A DNA stretch of 14,273 nt from DATBIS01 sp036556805 (lineage in GTDB: Bacteria; Actinomycetota; UBA4738; HRBIN12), in NCBI GenBank assembly GCA_036556805.1, contig DATBIS010000029.1, positions 1 through 14,273 of the forward strand. Direction: 5' to 3'. Within the stretch, counting starts at the first letter, position 1; each line of letters starts with the position of its first letter. Of the stretch, positions 6,553 through 13,613 are shown piece after piece. The notes under the pieces are model-generated. The model had not been told where the DNA came from and made no database searches. It worked only from the letters and a program-made list of their open reading frames with translations. The translations under genes and the position numbers were made by a program.

Positions 6553-8112
6553 ATGCCGACAGTTTCCCCCCCGAACGACGGCCTGCAGATCCTTCAGCAG
6601 GTGTGTCATGCGTTCGGCTCCACCACCGACCCGCAACAGGCGGTCGATGCCACCATCCGCTGGATTCTCGAGGCGCTGGACGCCCCGGCGACCGTCCGCG
6701 TCGCGCTTCCCGACCGATCGGGGCGGTTGCGCGAGGCGTCCTCGAGCGGCGAACGGGTGATCGGCGGAAGGCTCCGCTCCACGCGACGCCGGCGGGCGTT
6801 CGACGAGAAGGCCGCCGTTCGCGTGGCCCTGCGTGAGCCGGCCGACACGGTGCTGCACATCTTGCCGTTGGTTTCGCGCGGCGAGTCCGTGGGCATCGTC
6901 GAGATCGTGGCGCCGGCCGACGTGATCGACCACCGGATGGATCTGATCGAGGCCGTCGCGAGCCAGGCAGCCGTCGTCTTCCGTCACTCGCGGGAACGGC
7001 GCGAGTCGAAGCGGGCGATGGACGGCATGGCGGCGACCGTGGGACTCGCGGCCGAGCTGCTCCGCGCGCGCGATCCCGTCGACGCACTTCGCGTCGCGAC
7101 CCACCTCTGCCATCGGCACCTCGGCGTCCCGGTGGTGGGATGCCTTCCCGCGACCGAGGCGCCCGTGGTGATGAGGGGCCTCCCGACCTCCCGCCGGGCC
7201 CAGGTCCGCCGGGCGCTCGCCGGGCTCGCGTCGACGCCCGGCGGCTCGCGCCAGGTCGCGGCCCGTCTCCGTGGCGTGCTCGGCGCCGAGCCCGTCGTGG
7301 TGAATGCCGGCCGCGCGCTGCTCGTGGTCGCCGGCGCCGGCTTCGACGAGTCACGGGTCTTCCTCGACACGGTCGCTCGATTCCTCGCCGACGCCATCGA
7401 GCACATCAGCGAGGTGCGTCGCGCCAACGCTCGGAGCGACGATCTCGACCTCGGGATCGCCTGGACGGCTCACGAGCTCCGCGGGCCGCTCCTCGGCGCC
7501 AAGGCGGCCCTCGATCACGTGGTGTCGGGAGATGGGTCGACCCGTACCGATCTGCTCGATCGGACCCGCGACGAGCTGGGCGAGCTCCTCGATCTCGTCG
7601 ATCCGCTGCTGCGGTGGTCGGCGGGAAGCGGATCGCTCCGCCGGCGTCCGATCGACCTCGTGTCGGTCGTCGCCGACGCCGTGTCCTCGAGCACCCGGCT
7701 GGGCGACGGTGACCGGGTGCACGTCGAGGCACCGGATCGGCTCATCGTTCGCGCCGACCCGACCCAGCTCCGGGGCGCGGTCTCGAACCTCGTTCGCAAC
7801 GCGCTGGTCTACTCGGGCGAGCGGGCCCCTGTGCGCGTGAGGATCGCCGGGTCGGACGGGTTCGCGTCGATCTGCGTCGAGGACGAGGGTCCGGGCGTTC
7901 CCGCGTCCGAACGGGAAGTGATCTTCGACCCGTTCGCGCGAGGCCGGCTGGGCACGCGCACGCGTGCGGGGAAGGGCCTCGGGCTCTTCGTCTCGCGACG
8001 AATCGTCGAGGCCCATGGGGGGACGCTGCGGCTCCTGCCCTCCGTGCACGGCGCCGTCTTCTGTATCGAGCTCCCCGACGCGGGTGAGAGGAGCCAGCGA
8101 TCCGCGTCTTGA
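6553..8112 (+). CDS. soluble GAF-domain sensor histidine kinase
   Basis: Cytoplasmic sensor kinase of 519 residues with no membrane segment. Two GAF-like regions, about 10-150 and 155-290, precede the transmitter. The H-box is TAHELRGPLL with phospho-acceptor His307; a Gly replaces the usual Thr/Ser in HELRxP. The ATPase domain has the N-box (QLRGAVSNLVRNALVYS, Asn412/Asn416), G1 DEGPG (444-448), F-box IFDPFARG (457-464) and G2 GKGLGLFVSRRIVEAHGG (473-490). The ATG at 6553 is chosen from the promoter and AAGGA position; an alternative TTG at 6493 would add 20 residues but falls in the -35 box. The stop overlaps the response regulator start as TTGA, so kinase and regulator form a pair. The ligand of the GAF domains is unknown. 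It is divergent from the BldD-like gene, with which it shares a putative operator. Confidence 0.92.
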   Translation: MPTVSPPNDGLQILQQVCHAFGSTTDPQQAVDATIRWILEALDAPATVRVALPDRSGRLREASSSGERVIGGRLRSTRRRRAFDEKAAVRVALREPADTVLHILPLVSRGESVGIVEIVAPADVIDHRMDLIEAVASQAAVVFRHSRERRESKRAMDGMAATVGLAAELLRARDPVDALRVATHLCHRHLGVPVVGCLPATEAPVVMRGLPTSRRAQVRRALAGLASTPGGSRQVAARLRGVLGAEPVVVNAGRALLVVAGAGFDESRVFLDTVARFLADAIEHISEVRRANARSDDLDLGIAWTAHELRGPLLGAKAALDHVVSGDGSTRTDLLDRTRDELGELLDLVDPLLRWSAGSGSLRRRPIDLVSVVADAVSSSTRLGDGDRVHVEAPDRLIVRADPTQLRGAVSNLVRNALVYSGERAPVRVRIAGSDGFASICVEDEGPGVPASEREVIFDPFARGRLGTRTRAGKGLGLFVSRRIVEAHGGTLRLLPSVHGAVFCIELPDAGERSQRSAS

Positions 8113-8756
8113 TCGTCGACGACCATCGCCTCTTCGCCGAGGCCATCCAGCTCACGCTGCGGGGGATCGGCATGGACGTCGTCGACGTGGTGACCACCGC
8201 CGGTGCGGCGGCGGCCGCCGTCGCGACTCACGAGCCCGAGCTCGTGCTGATCGACGTCGCGTTGCCCGATCGCAACGGTATCGAGGCGGGGGCCGAGATC
8301 CTCCGCGATCACGCGGACATCAAGATGGTCGCGCTCACCGCCCTGGCGGACCCGACCGCCGTGCGCGAGGCGATCGCTGCCGGATTCTCCGGCTACCTCA
8401 CGAAGGACACGCAAGCCGAGGCGTTCGTGCATGCCCTCCAGGGCGTCCTGGACGGCCAGATCGTCGTGCCGCAGCGGCTGGGTCGCGGCGCCGTGAGCCA
8501 GAACGGCTCGAACGGATCCTCGCCGTCGAGCGAAGGCCTGCTCGCCCGGCAGCTCACGCCGCGTGAGCTCGAGGTGCTGCAGCTCCTCGCCCAAGGCGCC
8601 GCGAGCTCCGAGATCGCACGCCGCCTGGGCGTCTCCCCGAACACCGTCCGAACCCACGTCCAGGGCATCCTCACGAAGCTCCAGGTCCATTCCCGATTGG
8701 AAGCCGCGGCATTCGCGGTACGACATCAACTGGTGAAGATCGGGCCCGGAGCGTAG
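8109..8756 (+). CDS. NarL/FixJ-family response regulator (partner of the GAF kinase)
   Basis: Response regulator of 215 residues from the TTG at 8109, with a receiver and a LuxR-type helix-turn-helix. Acid pair Asp4-Asp5, phospho-acceptor Asp49 (LIDVALPDRNG), Thr77 and Lys99 (YLTKD) are all present, so it should be phosphorylatable. A Ser/Gly/Asn linker (130-143) leads to the HTH at 149-205 (LTPRELEVL ... NTVRTHVQGILTKL). The start is uncertain: TTG gives the coupled TTGA overlap with the kinase but removes most of the first beta strand, while the in-frame ATC at 8100 has AGGAG about 6 bases upstream and would add the expected IRV. The C-terminal half is closely similar to the next regulator (both HSRLEAAAF), so the two are probably paralogues. 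Confidence 0.92.
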   Translation: MIVDDHRLFAEAIQLTLRGIGMDVVDVVTTAGAAAAAVATHEPELVLIDVALPDRNGIEAGAEILRDHADIKMVALTALADPTAVREAIAAGFSGYLTKDTQAEAFVHALQGVLDGQIVVPQRLGRGAVSQNGSNGSSPSSEGLLARQLTPRELEVLQLLAQGAASSEIARRLGVSPNTVRTHVQGILTKLQVHSRLEAAAFAVRHQLVKIGPGA

Positions 8757-8763
8757 ATAGCGG

Positions 8764-8783
8764 CGTTGCGCGCGGGCGCGACG
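8764..8783 (+). terminator. possible hairpin terminator after the first response regulator
   Basis: CGTTGCGC (8764-8771) can pair with GCGCGACG (8776-8783), 8 bp with one G-U pair and a 4-base loop, starting 8 bases after the regulator stop. No T-run follows. It lies in the 162-base gap before the next regulator and may separate the kinase/regulator operon from the glycan operon. Confidence 0.35.
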
Positions 8784-8824
8784 GCAGGATCGCGCACGTG
8801 GTAGTCCTCGACTCCACCATTCGA

Positions 8825-8839
8825 CGTAGGCGGTCTACG
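8825..8839. promoter_or_regulatory. short inverted repeat upstream of the second response regulator
   Basis: CGTAG-GCGGT-CTACG, a perfect 5-bp inverted repeat with a 5-base centre, 80 bases before the regulator ATG. It overlaps TACGCT (8836-8841), a possible -10 hexamer (TANNNT), but no good -35 stands at 16-18 bases. It could be an operator for this operon; the evidence is only the symmetry and the position in the gap 8757-8918. Confidence 0.25.
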
Positions 8840-8918
8840 CTTGGTGGCTCGTGTTTCGTGCGACGAGTGCGGGTACGGTGTCGACCTTCTCGCACCCGGC
8901 GGGGGATCTGGAGGCTGG

Positions 8919-9602
8919 ATGAACGACGGAGCGAAGCTCCGGGTCCTGCTGGCGGACGAGCAGTCCCTGTTCCGCGAGGCGGTGCGAGTCGTGCTGTCCG
9001 CCGAGGACGATTTCGACGTGGTTGCGGAGGCGCGGGACGGGATTCAGGCCGTCGCCGAGGCGGTGCGCACCCATCCGGACGTCGCGATGCTCGACGCGGG
9101 GCTGCCCAACTGCGACGGGATCCGGGCCACGCAGATGATCGTCGAGCGCGTGCCCCACTGCCGCGTGATCGTGTTCAGCGGCGAGGAGGACGAGCGGATC
9201 CTCCTGGAGGCCATGGAGGCCGGCGCGAGCGGCTATCTCTCGAAGGAGGCTCCGCTCGCGGACCTCATGGCCGCCGCCCGAGCCGTGCACCGGGGAGAGG
9301 CGCTCGTGCCGCCCCGGATGCTCGGAGCCCTCCTCCAGCGCGTGATCCACCGCCGCCGCGAGCGCGACGAGGCCCTCAAGCGCATGACCAACCTCACGCG
9401 CCGTGAGCGCGAGGTCCTGGCGCTCCTTGCCCTCGGCGCCGACAACGACCTCATCGCCCAGCGCCTGGTCATCAGCCCCGAGACCGCCCGGACGCACGTG
9501 CAGAACGTACTGGGCAAGCTGGGCGTGCACTCACGGCTGGAGGCCGCGGCCTTCGTGACCCAGAACGGGATCCTCGACGATCTCGTCGGGGTCGAGCGAT
9601 GA
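8919..9602 (+). CDS. NarL/FixJ-family response regulator, first gene of the PqqD/glycan operon
   Basis: Response regulator of 227 residues. The receiver has an Asp13-Glu14 acid pair (LADEQSLF), phospho-acceptor Asp59 (MLDAGLPNCDG), Ser87 and Lys109 (YLSKEAP), so it looks functional. An Arg/Glu-rich helix (141-156, VIHRRRERDEALKR) links to a LuxR-type HTH at 159-215 (LTRREREVL ... ARTHVQNVLGKLGVHSRLEAAAF). The ATG at 8919 follows GGAGG by 4 bases; the frame stays open upstream to a TTG at 8841, but those 26 residues are not receiver-like. No kinase gene follows, so the nearby GAF kinase may serve both regulators. The stop overlaps the ATG of the first PqqD-like gene (ATGA), which directly couples this regulator to the peptide-binding genes. 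Confidence 0.92.
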   Translation: MNDGAKLRVLLADEQSLFREAVRVVLSAEDDFDVVAEARDGIQAVAEAVRTHPDVAMLDAGLPNCDGIRATQMIVERVPHCRVIVFSGEEDERILLEAMEAGASGYLSKEAPLADLMAAARAVHRGEALVPPRMLGALLQRVIHRRRERDEALKRMTNLTRREREVLALLALGADNDLIAQRLVISPETARTHVQNVLGKLGVHSRLEAAAFVTQNGILDDLVGVER

Positions 9603-9877
9603 GCGTGTCGACCCGACGCCCGATTCGCAAGCAGGAGGTCTGGCTCCGGCAGGCCGAGGACGAAAACGTCGTCTACGACCCCGAGACCGGATCCGTGCAC
9701 ATCCTGAACGCCACGGCCGTCGCCATCTGGGTGCTCTGCGACGGCGAGACCGAGCCGCTCGAGATGGTCGACGCGATCTGCGGTCTGACCGGCCTGCCGC
9801 ACGAGGTCGTCTCCGAGGACGTGTACGGCATCCTCGACGAATTCGACCGCGCCGGCATCCTCGGCTGGACGAAGTAG
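9599..9877 (+). CDS. PqqD-like peptide-binding protein (first of two)
   Basis: 92-residue protein of the PqqD family, the winged-helix fold known as the RiPP recognition element (RRE), which binds leader peptides and presents them to modifying enzymes. Family features: VVYDPETGSVHILNATAVAIWVLCDGE (residues about 25-51; note the D-x-TG-x-x-H-x-LN-x-TA core), then EMVDAIC, VVSEDVYGILDEFDRAGIL. The start overlaps the stop of the upstream response regulator, and the stop is 1 base before the GTG of the second PqqD-like gene. No radical SAM enzyme, cyclase or clear precursor peptide is seen nearby, so the client may be a protein rather than a classical RiPP precursor. The family call is secure; the role here is not. 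Confidence 0.87.
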   Translation: MSVSTRRPIRKQEVWLRQAEDENVVYDPETGSVHILNATAVAIWVLCDGETEPLEMVDAICGLTGLPHEVVSEDVYGILDEFDRAGILGWTK

Positions 9878-9878
9878 C

Positions 9879-10154
9879 GTGCCGTCCTCGAAACCCCGGG
9901 TGCGCCCGGACCTCACGATCGTGGAGCTCGACGGCGAGGCCGTGATCTACGACGAGGTCTCGGGAGACCTCCATCACCTGAACCCGACCGCGACCCTCGT
10001 GCTTCGGCTCTGCGACGGCACCGCGACGGGTTCGCAGCTGGCAGCCGACATCGCCGAGGCCTTCGGGGTGCCGCGGGAGCGCGTGGCGGGCGACGTCCGG
10101 GCCGCGCTTCGCTCGTTCCGTACATCGAAGCTGCTGGCTTCGAACGGAAGCTGA
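9879..10154 (+). CDS. PqqD-like peptide-binding protein (second of two)
   Basis: 91-residue PqqD-family protein, GTG start, separated from the first by a single base. The core EAVIYDEVSGDLHHLNPTA and VLRLCDGTATG are in the same places as in the first copy, followed by LAADIAEAFGVPRERVAGDVRAALRSFRTSKLL. Identity to the first copy is limited outside the core, so this is an old or independently acquired pair and not a recent duplication. The N-terminal VRPDLTIVELDGE is typical of stand-alone PqqD-like proteins found beside HPr-kinase-related genes. A 93-base gap leads to the HprK-like gene; it contains a short in-frame ORF discussed under findings. Confidence 0.85.
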   Translation: MPSSKPRVRPDLTIVELDGEAVIYDEVSGDLHHLNPTATLVLRLCDGTATGSQLAADIAEAFGVPRERVAGDVRAALRSFRTSKLLASNGS

Positions 10155-10247
10155 CGTCGCGTGGCCGAAGCGACCGACACTCGAGAAGAGGTGCGGCAGA
10201 AGAGGTTTCGCAGCTCATGAAGGGAGAAGCTCGACCACCTCGGGTGG

Positions 10248-11093
10248 GTGGCCTCGCAGATCTTCGACCTCGACGGCACGCGGCTCGAGATGCGGACGAC
10301 GTCGCCTCGGTTCGCCCAATGGGTCGATGAGATCCTCGCGGATCGTCGTTCCGCGGACGAGACCAGCGACGAGCCGCTCCTGTCGATCGTCGTGGAGGAC
10401 GACCGGGCGCGGTCGGGCCGGAAAGGGTTTCACCTCCTGTATCGGCGTATCTCGGCGGTCGTTCGCACGCTTCAGATCGGCACGCTCGCACGGTCCTTCC
10501 TCGCGGAGCTCGATCGGATCGAACTGCGGCTCCGCGCCGACGCCGTGCACCTCGACGGAGCGATCGTGGACGTGCGCGGCACGGCCGTGCTCGTCCCCGG
10601 CTCCTTCGTTCCGCTGATGGCCATGCTGGGTCATCGCGCGGAGCGCGAGGGCATCCGGCTCCCCGCCCACACGTCCGTTGCGGTGGACGCGTCGGGGCGC
10701 GTGGTGCCCTCCAGATCCGTGGTGGACACCGCCGATGCCCTTGCGCGCCTCGAGCGCCTCTTCGGGTCCACGGATTCATCGGACCGGGTCACGGTGGACG
10801 ACGTCGTGGAGCCCGAGGTCGTCCTACTGCTCGCCCGAGAGCAGGGCGTCGTCTTGCGGGAGACCTCCGGCGGTGCCACCCTCCACACGCTCGCCACCCG
10901 GACGCTGAACCTTCCCGCGATCGGGGGGTCGGCGCTTCGATCTCTCGGTACCCTGGTCGAACGAGCGAGGTGGTACGAGACGTCGTGGGCCGGGACCGTC
11001 CGCATCCCCGACGTTCTGATCCAGGCTGTGGAAAACCGCCCCAGTCACCCCTACGTCAATCAGCGTACGGAAGATACGCTGGCGGGTCGATGA
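10248..11093 (+). CDS. HPr-kinase-related protein without a recognisable P-loop
   Basis: 281-residue protein that I place near the HprK-related kinases found with PqqD proteins. The argument rests on the central block: AVHLDGAIVDVRGTAVLVPG (99-118) and later VAVDASGRVVPS (144-155) follow the family pattern LHAAxVxxxGxAVLLxGxSGxGKST ... DxVxVDxxGRVxP. Where the P-loop should be, the protein reads PGSFVPLMAML (117-127), without Gly-Lys-Ser/Thr. ATP binding is therefore doubtful and it may be a pseudokinase. The N-terminal domain (3-95) is unassigned. GTG at 10248 has only a weak GGGTGG ahead of it; the frame is open back to 10221, just after an in-frame TGA. A perfect 7-bp inverted repeat lies near its 3' end. 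The assignment is a motif-level inference without a search; a new family is the alternative. Confidence 0.6.
   Translation: MASQIFDLDGTRLEMRTTSPRFAQWVDEILADRRSADETSDEPLLSIVVEDDRARSGRKGFHLLYRRISAVVRTLQIGTLARSFLAELDRIELRLRADAVHLDGAIVDVRGTAVLVPGSFVPLMAMLGHRAEREGIRLPAHTSVAVDASGRVVPSRSVVDTADALARLERLFGSTDSSDRVTVDDVVEPEVVLLLAREQGVVLRETSGGATLHTLATRTLNLPAIGGSALRSLGTLVERARWYETSWAGTVRIPDVLIQAVENRPSHPYVNQRTEDTLAGR
11061..11081. promoter_or_regulatory. 7-bp perfect inverted repeat at the HprK-like/CapD junction
   Basis: CAGCGTA (11061-11067), 7-base centre, TACGCTG (11075-11081), inside the last codons of the HprK-like gene and 73 bases before the CapD-like start. It could be a repressor site or an RNA hairpin that tunes expression across the junction; no T-run follows, so a classical terminator is unlikely. 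The 61-base gap after it (11094-11154) has no convincing promoter. Confidence 0.3.
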
Positions 11094-11154
11094 GCCGCGC
11101 AGAAGGCTTCCGTACTCTTCAGCCTCCGGGTGCCCCCCAACCCAGAGAGGAAAC

Positions 11155-13056
11155 GTGGCCGACTTCATAAGGAAACGCACTGCTCGGCGTGCACAGGGAA
11201 TTCCCGTGCGAGTGGCCTCTCGGGTCCGTCGCGACATCCCACTCGGGATCCTCGATGTCGCAGTCATCTTCGTGGGCTACCTGGTTACGCTCGTGCTGCG
11301 CTTCGACGGACAGGTGCCTCCCAAGTACTGGGATCAGTTCCGCGAGTTCATCCCGGTCGTGATCGTGCTCCACCTGCTCGCCAACTATCTCTTCGGGCTG
11401 TACGGGCAGATGTGGCGGTACGCGAGCGTCCAGGAGGCTCGGCGCGTGTTGCTCGCCGGCCTCTGCGCTTCCTCGTTGATCCTCGGCGCGACGCTGATGG
11501 TGTCCGAGGGCATCCGACCGCTGCCGCTCGGCGTCGTGCTCTTCGGCGGCATCGTCTCGGTCATGGGCTTCGGCGCCCTCCGGTTCCAGAGCCGCCTGTT
11601 CGCGCTGCGCCGCCGTAGCGTCGACCCGATCGGGCAGGGCGGCCTGCACCGCGTCTTGCTGATCGGAGCCGGCGACGCCGGGGCGGCCATCCTCGTCGAC
11701 ATCAACCGCAACCCCCAGATCGGCCTCGTCCCGGTCGGGATCGTCGACGACGACCCGCGCAAGCTGGGGCTCGTCATGCACGGCGCGAGGGTGCTCGGTC
11801 CTCACCGGTCGATCCCCGACCTCGTGGAGCGGCTCGGCGTGGACGAGGTGCTGATGGCGATTCCGAGCGCCACGAGCGAGTTCGTGCGGGACGTCGTCGC
11901 GCTGTGCGAGGAGGCCGACGTGCTGCTTCGGGTCTTGCCGTCGGTGCGGGAGGTCGTCGGCGGACGCGTGACCGTGCGCGACATCCGCGACCTTCGTATC
12001 GAGGACCTGCTCGGACGCAGGCAGGTCGAGACCGATCTCGCCGTGGTGCGCTCGATGCTGAAGGACCGCCGGGTGCTGATCACCGGCGCGGGCGGTTCGA
12101 TCGGATCGGAGATCGCCCGGCAGGTGGCCGAGTGCGAGCCGGCCGAGCTGATCCTGCTGGACAACGACGAGACGCACCTGCACGACGTCATGATGGAGCT
12201 CTCCGGCCGACAGAACGTCACGCCGGTCCTCGCGGACGTCCGTGACCGCCTGCGGATCGCCGAGCTCTTCCAATCGTGGGCGCCCAACCTCGTGTTCCAC
12301 GCGGCGGCGCTGAAGCACGTGCCGGTCCTCGAGACGCACCCGCGCGAGGCCGTGTTCACGAACGTGCTGGGCACCGCGAACGTCGCCGACGCCGCGGTGA
12401 TGTGCGACGCGGAGCGGTTCGTCCTGATCTCCACCGACAAGGCCGTGCAGCCCACGAGCGTGATGGGCGCCTCGAAGCGATTCGCCGAAGAGATCGTGCG
12501 AAGCCTCTCCGCGCGGCGAGCCTTCTGCTCGGTCCGATTCGGGAACGTGCTCGGCAGTCGGGGGAGCGTGATCCCCACCTTCCTCCGGCAGATCGAGTCC
12601 GGCGGTCCGATCACCGTGACCGACCCCGCGATGACGCGGTTCTTCATGAGCGTCGGCGAGGCCGTGCAGCTCGTGCTCCAGGCCGCGGCCCTCTCGACAG
12701 GGGGCGAGGTGTACACGCTCGAGATGGGCGAGCAGATGAACATCATGGAGCTCGGTCGGCGGCTGATCCGTCTGTCCGGGCGCGTGCCCGGCCGGGACGT
12801 GCAGATCGAGATCGTGGGCGTGCGGCCCGGCGAGAAGCTCGCGGAGGATCTCCACGACGTCGAGGAGGAGCCGGGCCCGACGAGTCACGAGGGGATCATG
12901 ATGTCGATGCCGCCGATCCCGGACCGGATGATGCTCAAGCAGCGCCTGCGCGAGCTCGAGCTCCTCGTCGACACCGGCGACGTCGAGAACCTCGCGGCGC
13001 TGATGAAGTCCGGCGCGACCGAGCTCGGGCGCCCGACCCTGCTGGGGGCCTCCTGA
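11155..13056 (+). CDS. membrane-bound nucleotide-sugar 4,6-dehydratase, FlaA1/CapD/WbpM type
   Basis: 633-residue polysaccharide biosynthesis protein of the WbpM/PglF/CapD class, which makes a UDP-4-keto-6-deoxy-hexosamine or does a related 4,6-dehydration/5-epimerisation at the membrane. Four hydrophobic segments lie near 28-50, 65-83, 98-116 and 122-144. A first Rossmann-like domain has VLLIGAGDAG (167-176); the catalytic SDR domain has VLITGAGGSIGSE (307-319), NVLGTANV, LISTDKAV (424-431) and MGASK, with Met437 in place of the usual Tyr and Lys441: the S-M-K arrangement known from WbpM. GNVLGSRGSVIPTF and RPGEKLAEDLH complete the family pattern. The GTG start follows AGAGAGG by 4 bases. 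The stop overlaps the ATG of the next gene (TGATG). Its place before a Wzz-type gene points to exopolysaccharide or glycoprotein-glycan assembly. Confidence 0.93.
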   Translation: MADFIRKRTARRAQGIPVRVASRVRRDIPLGILDVAVIFVGYLVTLVLRFDGQVPPKYWDQFREFIPVVIVLHLLANYLFGLYGQMWRYASVQEARRVLLAGLCASSLILGATLMVSEGIRPLPLGVVLFGGIVSVMGFGALRFQSRLFALRRRSVDPIGQGGLHRVLLIGAGDAGAAILVDINRNPQIGLVPVGIVDDDPRKLGLVMHGARVLGPHRSIPDLVERLGVDEVLMAIPSATSEFVRDVVALCEEADVLLRVLPSVREVVGGRVTVRDIRDLRIEDLLGRRQVETDLAVVRSMLKDRRVLITGAGGSIGSEIARQVAECEPAELILLDNDETHLHDVMMELSGRQNVTPVLADVRDRLRIAELFQSWAPNLVFHAAALKHVPVLETHPREAVFTNVLGTANVADAAVMCDAERFVLISTDKAVQPTSVMGASKRFAEEIVRSLSARRAFCSVRFGNVLGSRGSVIPTFLRQIESGGPITVTDPAMTRFFMSVGEAVQLVLQAAALSTGGEVYTLEMGEQMNIMELGRRLIRLSGRVPGRDVQIEIVGVRPGEKLAEDLHDVEEEPGPTSHEGIMMSMPPIPDRMMLKQRLRELELLVDTGDVENLAALMKSGATELGRPTLLGAS

Positions 13057-13613
13057 TGGCGCCCCGCGCGGTGGTCGTGGTGCACCAGGAGGCGCTCGCC
13101 GCCGAGGGTATCGCCGCGGGACTCGCTCGCTACGCCTCGGTGGTGCCGATCGCGGTCGGAACCACGGCGGCCGAGGGCGAGGAGCGGGGGAGCCGTGCCG
13201 ACGCGGTCGCGATGGATCACCGGATCCGTGGAGCGCAGGAGGCCGGCAAGCGCCTGCGCCGTAAGGGCATCCGGGTGGTCTTTCTCGGCGAGCGCGCGCA
13301 GGACGAGGGAATCTGGGTGTCGCCCGCCGCGCCGATCTCACAGCTCGCGTCGGCGCTCGTTCCCGGGTCCACCGAGCAGGAGGGCCGCGTGTCGCGGTTG
13401 ACCGCGCGCGAACGTGAGATCATCGAGCTCGTCGCGCGTGGCATGTCCGGGAAGCAGGTCGCGCGGTACCTCGGCATCAGCCCGAAGACCGTCGAACAAC
13501 ACAAGACCCGTATCTTCGCGAAGCTGGGAGTCCCCAACCAGGCGGCTGCCGTGCGGCTCGCGGTCGGAGCGGGAATGGACAGGAGCGAAGCATGGAGCCC
13601 ATCAACTATCTGA
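13056..13613 (+). CDS. LuxR-type regulator with a degenerate receiver domain
   Basis: 185-residue regulator. The C-terminal 115-170 is a clear NarL/LuxR helix-turn-helix (LTAREREIIELVARGMSGKQ, then SPKTVEQHKTRIFAKLGV). The N-terminal 1-100 has the size and strand pattern of a receiver (AVVVVHQEALAAEGI, then AVAMDH, RVVFLGE, GIWVSP) but not its chemistry: His10-Gln11 replace the acid pair, the only candidate phospho-Asp is Asp54, and Pro90 is near the place of the conserved Lys. It is thus probably not controlled by phosphorylation. Start ATG overlaps the CapD-like stop; its last 22 bases overlap the Wzz-like gene. A regulator placed between glycan genes may respond to a ligand or partner protein and set expression of this operon. 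Confidence 0.87.
   Translation: MAPRAVVVVHQEALAAEGIAAGLARYASVVPIAVGTTAAEGEERGSRADAVAMDHRIRGAQEAGKRLRRKGIRVVFLGERAQDEGIWVSPAAPISQLASALVPGSTEQEGRVSRLTAREREIIELVARGMSGKQVARYLGISPKTVEQHKTRIFAKLGVPNQAAAVRLAVGAGMDRSEAWSPSTI

Noticed and set aside
8841..8918. N-terminal extension of the second response regulator from TTG 8841, with a CxxC
   Set aside because: The ATG at 8919 has GGAGG upstream and begins right at the receiver; the extra residues do not resemble a domain.
9599..10154. Lasso-peptide or PQQ biosynthesis cluster
   Set aside because: Only the PqqD/RRE fold is present; no asparagine-synthetase-like cyclase, transglutaminase-like protease, radical SAM enzyme or pqqA-type precursor is seen in the window.
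11090..11170. 26-codon ORF with an ATGA overlap at the end of the HprK-like gene, considered as a RiPP precursor for the PqqD-like proteins
   Set aside because: Third-position GC is only about half, far below neighbouring genes; it has no convincing ribosome-binding site, runs into the CapD-like start, and shows no leader/core pattern.
11119..13341. A 740-codon open frame on the minus strand opposite the CapD-like and LuxR-type genes
   Set aside because: It is the antisense shadow of well-recognised genes; its His/Asp/Arg-rich composition is what reversed GC-rich codons give, and no family pattern is visible. Similar long minus-strand frames elsewhere (for example 1146-2171, 2014-3465, 4404-5855) were dropped for the same reason.
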